From: Betaproteobacteria bacterium
GTDB taxonomy: Bacteria > Pseudomonadota > Gammaproteobacteria > Burkholderiales > SG8-41
Length of the DNA: 23,919 bases
Assembly: GCA_029863175.1 (NCBI GenBank)
Contig: JAOTVX010000047.1
Span: 1 to 23,919 of the forward strand
Reading direction: 5' to 3'
Shown here: one piece after another, positions 1-6,251 of the stretch
How positions within the stretch are numbered: the first letter of the stretch is position 1
Layout of the letters: each line of letters starts with the position of its first letter
Made by a program: the position numbers and the translations under genes
Notes under the pieces: model-generated
Databases searched by the model: none
The model's input: the letters and a program-made list of their open reading frames with translations, nothing else
What the model was told of the DNA's origin: nothing

Positions 1-351
1 TGATGCGTGACGAGTGATGGGTGACGGGTGGCTCGTTCAAATCCTGTGAGTCCCGTTAACGTGGTTTGGCAGGTATTTTAACCGGCGCACGTCGTTCGAG
101 GGCGGAAGGCGGAAGGCGGAAGGCGGAAGGCAGAAGCCGGAAGGCGGAAGGCAGAAGCCGGAAGGCAAAAGGCAAATGGCAAGAAACGCTGACCCGTCAC
201 CGGCAAAGCGAAAGGCGAACGTTAGAAGTGTAGAGGAAGACCAAGGGCTCTCCGCCGTATTCCACCCTTGGCGTTGTCTTGGCGTCCCCGGCACCCTTCG
301 CGGTGAAGCTTGGTTGTGAGTCGTCGGCCGTCAGTCGTCACGTGTCACCCG
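1..351. repeat. Gene-free repeat region (7-mer arrays plus family D)
   Basis: No credible gene. Four heptamers (TGATGCG, TGACGAG, TGATGGG, TGACGGG) lie at 1-28. Eleven consecutive 7-nt units of GGCGGAA type fill 101-177: GGCGGAA x4, then GGCAGAA, GCCGGAA, GGCGGAA, GGCAGAA, GCCGGAA, GGCAAAA, GGCAAAT. A family D stretch with CTTGGCG and CTTCGCGGTGAAGCTT lies at about 264-312. Six heptamers (GTGAGTC, GTCGGCC, GTCAGTC, GTCACGT, GTCACCC, GTCACGT) fill 316-357. The first and last arrays are roughly reverse-complementary (GTGACGG against GTCACCC), so the whole block could be one nested two-arm element. The open frame across 37-294 on the minus strand is only repeat translated and is not a gene. Confidence 0.85.
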
Positions 352-1086
352 TCACGTTTTGGGAGCAACAGTCAAACCACGCACGCCATTCTTCTCGATC
401 GTTTTCGCGACCAGCCCCGAGGCCTTGATGTCCTCGACGAACTCGCGCAAGTACTTTGCGCCGGCATCGCGGCCCTTTGGGGTGCCGATCGCCTGTTGAA
501 CCGCGGTAAAACGCCCTTCGAGAATCTGCGACCCGGGGAGGTTCTCCTGATCCATGACGAGCCGGGGCCTGAGCCCGGCGATGGTTTCGAGCTTGTCCTC
601 GATGAAGCGCTTGAATACGTTATCGGCGCCCACCTCCCGCACGAGCTGGGCGTGTTTGAGGTGCCGTGTCAGGTAGAGGTCGTAGGCGCTCTTTCCCGAT
701 ATCGCGATGCGTACGCCCTCGCGGTCCACATCGGCGATGGTTTTGATCGGCGATCCGGGCGGCACCAGATAGGTGGCCTCGATCTCCACGTAGGCCGCGG
801 TGAAATCGATCTGGTTCGCGCGCTGCGGTTCGGCACCGAGGAAGCCGACGTCCCAGGCGCCCGTGCTCACCGCATCGGCCAGCGCGCCGGGTGACGGGTA
901 ACCGATGACCTCGACGCGAACGCCGAGACGCCGGCCCAGCTCCTTTCCAAGGTCCACGGCAACACCCGTGAACTCGCCGGTCTTGGGATCCTTCGCGGTG
1001 AGCAGGAAGTTTCCGAGATTGATGCCAACTCGCAGCGTGCCGGTCGGCGCGAGTTCGGAGCGGACAGCGGGGGAGGGCTCGTTCAT
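352..1086 (-). CDS. Substrate-binding-protein family 3-like protein without signal peptide
   Basis: 244 aa, matching the periplasmic amino-acid-binding fold (SBP_bac_3). Visible family features are the early strand LRVGINLGNFLL (about residues 18-29), the GVAVDLGKELGRRLGV helix, the WDVGFLGAE strand and the FTAAYVEIEATYLVPPGSPI hinge region. The ATG at 1086 has a good ribosome-binding site (GAGGAAAAGCA just upstream), so the mature-like N-terminus appears genuine: there is no hydrophobic leader or lipobox. No permease or ATPase gene is adjacent. It may be a cytosolic ligand-binding protein or an enzyme of the cyclohexadienyl-dehydratase-like side of the family; substrate unknown. The TGA stop lies inside the last heptamer of the 316-357 repeat, so the final residues (APKT) run straight into repeat DNA. 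Confidence 0.8.
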   Translation of the reverse strand: MNEPSPAVRSELAPTGTLRVGINLGNFLLTAKDPKTGEFTGVAVDLGKELGRRLGVRVEVIGYPSPGALADAVSTGAWDVGFLGAEPQRANQIDFTAAYVEIEATYLVPPGSPIKTIADVDREGVRIAISGKSAYDLYLTRHLKHAQLVREVGADNVFKRFIEDKLETIAGLRPRLVMDQENLPGSQILEGRFTAVQQAIGTPKGRDAGAKYLREFVEDIKASGLVAKTIEKNGVRGLTVAPKT

Positions 1087-1344
1087 TGCTTTTCCTCTAA
1101 TTTCTCGACGATTGGAACCGCCGCATTAGACACCGAAGGGCCATGCGCTGTCATCCTTGGGTCAAGGCGTGACCTCTGAGCCGTGACCTGTGACCACTGA
1201 CTGGTTTTGGGTCGCGCGAATCGACGGCGGTGTAGATCTGCGGTTCGCGCAGCTTCCGGCCCACTCACGACTCGGGAGTCGTTGCCGCCCCGGTTTCGTG
1301 GGCGGGTGCCAACGCCAAGCCCTGGCAAACGTTCGGCCGGCCAC
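1087..1344. other. Intergenic region with 7-mer array and hairpin
   Basis: Contains five 7-nt units at 1169-1203 (GTGACCT, CTGAGCC, GTGACCT, GTGACCA, CTGACTG) and a small perfect hairpin, ACGACT-CGGG-AGTCGT, at 1267-1282. It separates the stop of the CxxCxxCC gene from the start of the binding-protein gene, both on the minus strand. No clear promoter is visible. Confidence 0.6.
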
Positions 1345-1995
1345 CTAAACGCCCGATACTTCGGATGTCTCAGACAATTCGGCGCTGATCGATTCGAGCC
1401 CGGCGGGCTGCATGACAGGCACGATAGGAATGATGCGGCGCGCGCTGGCCTCGGGGTCGCGAACCGCGTTGAAGCCGGGGCAGCGATACAGCACGATCTC
1501 CGGCCCGTCGAGCGGGTAGCGGCTACAGTTCGCAAACATCACTTTCCAGAGCTTTTTCCCGTAGATTTGGCAGCGCGACTGCCCCCGCTCGTCGAAGGCC
1601 AGGAACACGCAAGCTTGGTCGAGGCAGCATCTGCCGCAGTGCGTGCAGTTGCCGACGATGCGCTCGGGGACGGTGCGCTCGACCGGCGTCAGCCGCCGCG
1701 CCACCATGCGCGAGATCGCGCGCGTATGCCAAACGGCGCGGATGTGCCCGATCATGCGCGCGAGCGTTATCCGATAGCGTCGCAAGTAACCGCATTCTCG
1801 CAAGGCTGCGGCGGCGAGGATCGGCCATAGCGGTAGTAGCAGCCAGGCGCCGAAAACAACGAAGAACTCGCTCGTTCGGGCCAAGCCCCGGATCGAACCT
1901 TCCCTTGCTGCCTCGATTCCGGCCGCGGCGCGCTGCCGCAGGCTGCCTGGCTCAAGCGTCAGGGTATTGCTTTCGCGCATTATCGTTTCGTTCAT
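1345..1995 (-). CDS. YkgJ-like CxxCxxCC cluster-binding protein with N-terminal membrane segment
   Basis: 216 aa. The diagnostic motif CTHCGRCC (Cys117, Cys120, Cys123, Cys124) is the CxxCxxCC signature of the YkgJ/UPF0153 family, proposed to chelate zinc or iron. It is followed by Cys129, Cys142, Cys157 and Cys172, giving eight cysteines in about 55 residues, enough for an Fe-S or Zn centre. Residues 44-66 (FFVVFGAWLLLPLWPILAAA) form one hydrophobic segment, an uncommon addition suggesting the cluster domain is membrane-tethered. The ATG at 1995 has no strong ribosome-binding site; a second ATG at residue 6 is possible. The substrate and partner are unknown. The downstream gap carries a heptamer array. 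Confidence 0.8.
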   Translation of the reverse strand: MNETIMRESNTLTLEPGSLRQRAAAGIEAAREGSIRGLARTSEFFVVFGAWLLLPLWPILAAAALRECGYLRRYRITLARMIGHIRAVWHTRAISRMVARRLTPVERTVPERIVGNCTHCGRCCLDQACVFLAFDERGQSRCQIYGKKLWKVMFANCSRYPLDGPEIVLYRCPGFNAVRDPEASARRIIPIVPVMQPAGLESISAELSETSEVSGV

Positions 1996-2256
1996 GTGAA
2001 GTTATTCAGCACAGCCGGCCCGAAATAATGCTCTCACCGGCAATCTGACGCGCACCAGGTGACGGTTGGCTTACAAATAGGATACCGATCGATTACGAAT
2101 TCAATAACTGCACACGGTCCATGTCAAGCAACCGGCAGAGTTTGTGGCATATTTGGTCTCCATCACGTCGTCAGGGCTTTCCATGCCCTTCACAGTTCGC
2201 CAGCGGATCCGCATCGGGCTGCGGGTGGTCGTCAGGCCTCAATCGTCCCCCGATTT
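1996..2256. other. Intergenic region, nothing recognised
   Basis: 261 nt between two minus-strand genes. No open frame resembling a known protein, no tandem array and no convincing terminator could be seen. It is one of the few gaps of this size without short-period repeats, so it may be remnant coding sequence or a promoter region for the CxxCxxCC gene. Confidence 0.5.
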
Positions 2257-2934
2257 TTAGGCTGGCTCCATGCCCTTCTTCCGGATCACCGGGGCTGCCG
2301 CCGGCGCGGTCAGGAACCTGATCAGCGCCTTCGCCGCATCAGGCTCTTTTACACTCACGTGAAGGCCGGCCGAGAAGGTGGTGATCTGCTGCACGTCGGG
2401 GGGCAGCGGGCCGACAAGGTCGATGCCAGGCACGGGCAGCAGCTCGCTCACCTGCTGGAAGCCGATCTCCGCTTCGCCGCGGGCGACCACCGCGCCGGCT
2501 GGCTCACCCTGCACCTGCCTGAGCTTGGGCTCCAGCTGGTCCGTGATGCCCATGCGCTGGAACAGGCCGGCGAGGTAAATGCCGCTCGGCCCGGTGGAAT
2601 AGACGATTGATTTCGCCGCCAGGACCGTGCGCTTGAGCGCCTCACCCGAACTGATGTCCGGTTTCGGCGCGCCGGCCCGGACGGCGACCCCGACGCCCGA
2701 CGTCGCAAGATCGACGCGGCTGCCGATGATCCCGGCCTTGATGAGCTCGTCGAGTGAAGCTGCCGACAGAATAACGACATCGACCGTCTCGCCGCCCTTT
2801 AGGCGGCTCATCATTTGCACGCTTGGCACCCAGAGCGTCGTCACCTTGTTGCCGGTCGTGCGCTCGAATTGCGGCACGAGCTCCAGATACGCTTCCCTGA
2901 AGGCTGCGGAGGCCATTACTTTGATTTCGGACAT
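2257..2934 (-). CDS. Substrate-binding domain protein (ModA/SBP_bac_11-like), no signal peptide
   Basis: 225 aa, starting MSEIKVMASAAF. It resembles molybdate-type or extracellular solute-binding domains (SBP_bac_11): FERTTGNKVTTLW, VDVVILSAASLDELIKAG, VYSTGPSGIYLAGLFQRMGI and GEAEIGFQQVSELLPVPGIDLVGPLP are typical family segments. The ATG at 2934 is chosen because AAGGAAG sits 6 nt upstream and sequence further upstream is repeat-rich. As with the gene at 352-1086 there is no export signal and no ABC permease or ATPase next to it, so export or transport cannot be assumed. Relatives in Bradyrhizobium and Burkholderiales are often annotated as ABC substrate-binding without evidence. Ligand unknown. 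Confidence 0.78.
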   Translation of the reverse strand: MSEIKVMASAAFREAYLELVPQFERTTGNKVTTLWVPSVQMMSRLKGGETVDVVILSAASLDELIKAGIIGSRVDLATSGVGVAVRAGAPKPDISSGEALKRTVLAAKSIVYSTGPSGIYLAGLFQRMGITDQLEPKLRQVQGEPAGAVVARGEAEIGFQQVSELLPVPGIDLVGPLPPDVQQITTFSAGLHVSVKEPDAAKALIRFLTAPAAAPVIRKKGMEPA

Positions 2935-3381
2935 TGGCGTCTTCCTTATTCCCAGGGGATCACAATTGCAAGCGCCCCATGAAGTGATGGAAACTGGTGA
3001 TGGAAACTCGCGATGGAAACTGGTGATGGGGCGGCTTTGCCTGAAGGATGAAGGCGGAAGTATGACCGGGGGCTTTTCGTGTGTGCCACTCTTGGCGTTG
3101 CCTTCGCGACCTTTAGAGCCGTGAGCAGTAACCGCTGACCGGCAACGCGAAAGGCGGAAGTCGGAAGGCAATAACCCTCGTGACCCGTGACCGGAGCTGG
3201 TGCGCTTTGTGATTTCTATTTGGAATCCTTCGCGTCCTTGGTGTGCCTGGCGGTAGGGCCTTTATCTTCCTTCGCGGCTTTTGCGCACTTGGCGGTGAAG
3301 CTTTTCTGTTCCTTAGCGGCCTTCGCGGTAAAGCTTTTCTTTTCCTTCGCGCCCTTTGCGGTGAAGCTTTTTCGTAACTCG
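2935..3381. repeat. Repeat-filled interval: solo 13-nt arm, inverted repeat and family D tandem
   Basis: 2983-3028 holds four 13-nt units of type GGTGATGGAAACT (AGTGATG, GGTGATG, CGCGATG and GGTGATG heads). This is a lone right-type arm, inverted relative to the paired elements elsewhere. 3095-3102 (GCGTTGCC) and 3141-3148 (GGCAACGC) are perfect inverted repeats. 3157-3192 has GGCGGAAG and GTGACCC-like heptamers. 3226-3373 has about four degenerate copies of a family D unit ending CGGTGAAGCTTTT, spaced 33-42 nt apart. No gene is credible here. The 3' part of the alpha-hydroxy-acid dehydrogenase (3382-4000) is missing exactly where this block begins. Confidence 0.85.
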
Positions 3382-4000
3382 TCACTTCGTAAGGAATTCC
3401 GCGCCGCGCGCGGGCGTCAGAAGCTCCCGCCGTATCTCCGCGAGCCTCGTGATGCCGAGCAGCGGCATGCCGTGCAGCAGTAGCGTGCGCAAAAACATGC
3501 CGAAAAGCCAGCGCGGGCGGGTAATGCCGTCCCAGGCGAGGCGCACGCTGGGGCGCAGCGGTGTGGTGAAACCGCTGCGCATATTGTTCTCGCGGTTCGC
3601 GGCGACAGGCACGTCGACGGTGAGCACGAGCGTGTCGTAGCCCGCGCGCGCGACGCGGTCCACGAGGTCCGTGATGGTGTCGGTCTCGCCGGGAAGATAG
3701 GCCTGGAACCACGCGGTCGGTCCTTCTTCCGTCACCCGTTCGAGGGGCGTCAGCGAGGCACCGCTCAGGATCATCGGAACATTGGCGGCGGCCGCGGCGC
3801 GGGCGAGCACGAGTCTCTGCGCCGCCCGAGACATAACCAAAGATCGGCCGCGGAATGTAACGCCGCGCTGGCTGCTCAAAATCATCCAGCGCGAGCATGC
3901 GGCGCAGAATCCGCGGCGCCTTCCGCTCCGCTCGTGCAGCAGCGTCCCCTGCCTGCGCGGCGGGAGTGGGTTCACTCAATTCTTGTTTGCCAGTTGTCAT
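3382..4000 (-). pseudogene. FMN-dependent alpha-hydroxy-acid dehydrogenase (LldD-like), internally deleted and truncated
   Basis: Two frames carry parts of one protein of the L-lactate/mandelate dehydrogenase family. From ATG 4000, about 63 residues read through RRYIPRPIFGYVSGGAET, the family N-terminus. At about 3805-3820 the similarity jumps to another frame, RLVLARAAAAANVPMILSGAS, followed by WFQAYLPGETDTITDLVDRV, DTLVLTVDVPVAANRENN and RPRWLFGMFLRTLLLHGMP. Between the two parts roughly 50-60 residues expected for the family (FMN-binding strand region) are absent, and the join changes frame. The C-terminal half, with the catalytic His of the SNHGGRQ motif and the phosphate-binding loop, is gone. 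The frame ends in a TGA that lies in repeat sequence. Total about 206 residues against about 380 for intact enzymes; it cannot be active. Confidence 0.85.
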
Positions 4001-4267
4001 TTGATTTATTCGTAAATCGTGAGTCGGACTCCGTTTAGAACCCAGAATTAGCCGCAGATAAACGCAGATAAAGACAGATAAACGGCGGCCGAGTTCGAGA
4101 ACCCTTTCGCCTTTCTTCTTCCGCCTTTCGCCTTCGGGCTGCCCGTCACCCGTCACCCGGCACTGGTCACTGGTCAATGGTCAATGGTCAATGGTCAATG
4201 GTCAATGGTCACTTCATATCATGTATTGTATTGGAATTTCCCGCCCAACCAATTGGACAAAGCAGTG
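4001..4267. repeat. Divergent intergenic region with 10-nt and 7-nt repeat arrays
   Basis: 4048-4086 is a family C element (10-nt period; on the minus strand three ATCTG-type units ending GCGGCTAA). 4103-4137 has five heptamers of CCTTTCG type. 4142-4211 is an unbroken run of ten heptamers: CCCGTCA x2, CCCGGCA, CTGGTCA x2, then ATGGTCA five times without a mismatch. The array ends about 56 nt before the dehydrogenase start codon at 4268, so any promoter for that gene lies in or just after it. The intervening A/T-rich stretch (about 4213-4242) is the best place for a -10 element. Confidence 0.85.
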
Positions 4268-5254
4268 ATGAGCAAGCCCATCGTCCTGGTGACGTCCACA
4301 ACCGTGTCGGAGGAGGCGCAGAGCCTGCTGCGCGGGGCCGGCATCGACATCGCCTTCATGCAGGGTCCGATCACCGAGAAGTCCCTGATATCGGAATTCT
4401 CGCGCCAGAGCATCACGGCCGTCATCCTGCGCGGGCCTGCACCCTTCACGCCGGCGGTCTTCGCGGCGGCAAAGAATCTGAAGATCATTGCGAAATACGG
4501 CGCCGGCATCGACTCCGTCGACCTGCAAAGCGCCACGGCGGGCGGCATTGCCATCATGGTAACGAGTGGCGCCAACGCCGACGGAGTTGCTGAGCATTCG
4601 CTCGCCCTTATGCTTGCCCTCGTGCGGGAACTGCCGCGCTTCGACCGTGAGCTGCGCAAAGGTGTCTGGAAAGACCCGCGTTACATCGTGCGGGACTTCC
4701 GGGAGCGCACAGTCGGCATTGTGGGCTACGGCCAGATCGGCCAGAGGACGGCCCGGCTGGCGAGCGCCTGCGGGGCCAAGGTCGTCGTCTACTCACGCAG
4801 CCGAGCCGAACTGCCGCCGGAGATGATGTGGGAAGACAGCCTCGACGGGCTCCTCGGTCGCGCGGACATCGTGAGCCTGCACTGTCCTCTGACCGATCAG
4901 ACACGCGGCATGATCGGGCAGAAGCAGTTGGGGTCGATGAAGCCGGGCGCACTTCTCATCAATACCTCGCGGGGCAAGCTGATCGACGAGCCCGCGCTCA
5001 TCGCCGCGCTGAAAAGCGGACGCCTGGGGGGCGCCGGGCTGGATACCTTCGCGACGGAGCCACCCGACTCCGCAAATCCACTGTTCGCGCTGCCCAACGT
5101 GATCTGCACCCCGCATATTGCCTCATCCACGACAGGCGCCGGTGTCCAGATGGGCACCATCGCCGCTAACAGTATTATCAGCTGCTTGCGCGGGGAGATA
5201 TTCGACCGGCGGAATCTCATCAATCCGCAAGTGCTCGAGAAGCGCGACGGGTGA
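4268..5254 (+). CDS. D-2-hydroxyacid dehydrogenase (phosphoglycerate-dehydrogenase family)
   Basis: 328 aa, NAD-dependent oxidation/reduction of a D-2-hydroxy acid or 2-keto acid. The Rossmann loop is GYGQIG (153-158). The catalytic triad is Arg235 (NTSRGKLIDE), Glu264 (FATEPPD) and His283 (TPHIASST), and the substrate-loop motif KYGAGIDSVD is at 76-85. All family residues are present, so the enzyme should be active; the substrate cannot be read from sequence. The ATG at 4268 is preferred because the in-frame extension upstream is translated ATGGTCA repeat. The stop codon TGA (5252-5254) is part of a GTGACGG heptamer, and the last two residues (Asp-Gly) run into the repeat. It is divergent from the LldD-like pseudogene, another hydroxy-acid dehydrogenase. 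Confidence 0.92.
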   Translation: MSKPIVLVTSTTVSEEAQSLLRGAGIDIAFMQGPITEKSLISEFSRQSITAVILRGPAPFTPAVFAAAKNLKIIAKYGAGIDSVDLQSATAGGIAIMVTSGANADGVAEHSLALMLALVRELPRFDRELRKGVWKDPRYIVRDFRERTVGIVGYGQIGQRTARLASACGAKVVVYSRSRAELPPEMMWEDSLDGLLGRADIVSLHCPLTDQTRGMIGQKQLGSMKPGALLINTSRGKLIDEPALIAALKSGRLGGAGLDTFATEPPDSANPLFALPNVICTPHIASSTTGAGVQMGTIAANSIISCLRGEIFDRRNLINPQVLEKRDG

Positions 5255-5277
5255 CGGGTGACGGTTGATCAGTGAAG
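5251..5277. repeat. 7-mer array bridging a stop and a start codon
   Basis: Units GTGACGG, GTGACGG, TTGATCA and the beginning of GTGAAGA run in 7-nt register. The first unit carries the TGA stop of the upstream dehydrogenase; the fourth supplies the GTG used as the likely start of the downstream secreted protein. No separate Shine-Dalgarno sequence is visible between them. Confidence 0.75.
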
Positions 5278-5976
5278 AGAGTTTTGTTCAAAGTTCCATT
5301 TCGATCGTTTGCGTTGCCGGGACGGTTCCTGGCGCTGCTGCTGGCCGCCGGAACGCCCGCACTGGCGGACGAGGAGATACGGGTCATAGAGACCCGGAGC
5401 ATTCCCATCGAGCAAGTCCCGGTAGCGAACGGCGCGTCGCACGAGTTCCGGTTGTCGCTCTACACGTTTTCCGGGACGCGCTGGTCGGGCGAGGAGATCG
5501 AAGCGGCGGCACTCAAGGGAGCGGGCCTGCTGGCGCAATGCGGCGTCGCGCTTTCCGGCGCCGAGCTGCGGGTTGTCGAGGCGCCGCGCCGGTACCGTTC
5601 TTATTACACACCGGTATCGCGCGAATTGTTGCAGCGGATAAAGGTCCACAAGCCCGCCATATTTTTTGTCGATGACACGCACAACAACCCGGCGTTCGAG
5701 GCGGAGGCCATTGGACGCAAAAACGCCCGCACCCAGCCGGAACTCGCCGATACCGTCTGGGTCGCGCACGGCGCGCGGGACCTGCCGCAGACGTTGGCTC
5801 ATGAGCTGGTACATGTCCTGTCTAACGACGGCGGTCACAGCAATGAGCCGGGCAATCTTATGCGCGCCCACACCTCCTGGCGCAACACGCATCTCACCGA
5901 TACGCAATGTGTCCGATTGCGCTCGCGGGGTGAGGCGAACGGCCTTCTCGCAGCCAGGCCCAGCGCTCCGCGGTAG
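5272..5976 (+). CDS. Putative secreted HExxH metalloprotease-like protein
   Basis: 234 aa. The N-terminus has basic residues (KR, K, R) then a hydrophobic core RFLALLLAAGTPALA and a likely signal-peptidase site near Ala32, so it is predicted to be exported. The metal-binding signature HELVH (177-181) is followed by His189 (NDGGHS) and by a Met-containing turn EPGNLM (192-197), the arrangement of zincin metallopeptidases (HExxH plus a third ligand). Cys90 and Cys213 could form a disulfide in the periplasm. The GTG at 5272 is the only start that keeps the signal peptide; it has a poor ribosome-binding site and lies in a repeat unit. I do not recognise a named family. Substrate unknown. Confidence 0.7.
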   Translation: MKRVLFKVPFRSFALPGRFLALLLAAGTPALADEEIRVIETRSIPIEQVPVANGASHEFRLSLYTFSGTRWSGEEIEAAALKGAGLLAQCGVALSGAELRVVEAPRRYRSYYTPVSRELLQRIKVHKPAIFFVDDTHNNPAFEAEAIGRKNARTQPELADTVWVAHGARDLPQTLAHELVHVLSNDGGHSNEPGNLMRAHTSWRNTHLTDTQCVRLRSRGEANGLLAARPSAPR

Positions 5977-6251
5977 CGGCAGCAAGCCGAGCAAAATCCG
6001 TGATCCGTGATTGACCTGGGTTCTTGTCATCCGAAGCGGTCTCAAAAGGCCGCAGCCGTCCGAACACCACCAACCACGGAACCACGGAGAAGGGCGCGGA
6101 ACGTAACTCATCCTCGCTTATTTTTTTTACTTTCGTCCGTGTATTTCCGTGTGATTCCATGGCTGTAATCGATCTTGAGGTTGCTTTTAGTCACCGGCTT
6201 TTGACTCATCACTCATCACTGATCACTCGTCACCCGTCACTCATCAATTTG
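5977..6251. repeat. Convergent intergenic region with nested two-arm repeats
   Basis: Outer arms: two heptamers ATCCGTG at 5996-6009 and six heptamers of ACTCATC/ACCCGTC type at 6204-6245. Inner arms (family E): AACCACGG twice at 6072-6087, and TCCGTGTATT, TCCGTGTG at about 6136-6153, which are roughly reverse-complementary (CCACGGA against TCCGTGT). Between the inner arms is a run of eight T at 6121-6128. The right outer arm touches the MFS gene, whose TGA stop (6252-6254, complement) immediately follows. This could act as a bidirectional terminator, but no compact GC hairpin directly precedes the T run. Confidence 0.75.

Noticed and set aside
37..294. Minus-strand open frame of 85 codons
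   Set aside because: It is mostly translated GGCGGAA heptamers with Leu/Pro/Ser periodicity and no start signal.
3187..3483. Plus-strand open frame of 98 codons
   Set aside because: It translates family D repeats and then the antisense of the dehydrogenase remnant.
6117..6128. Intrinsic terminator with a T8 run
   Set aside because: The T run is clear, but no GC-rich hairpin immediately precedes it.
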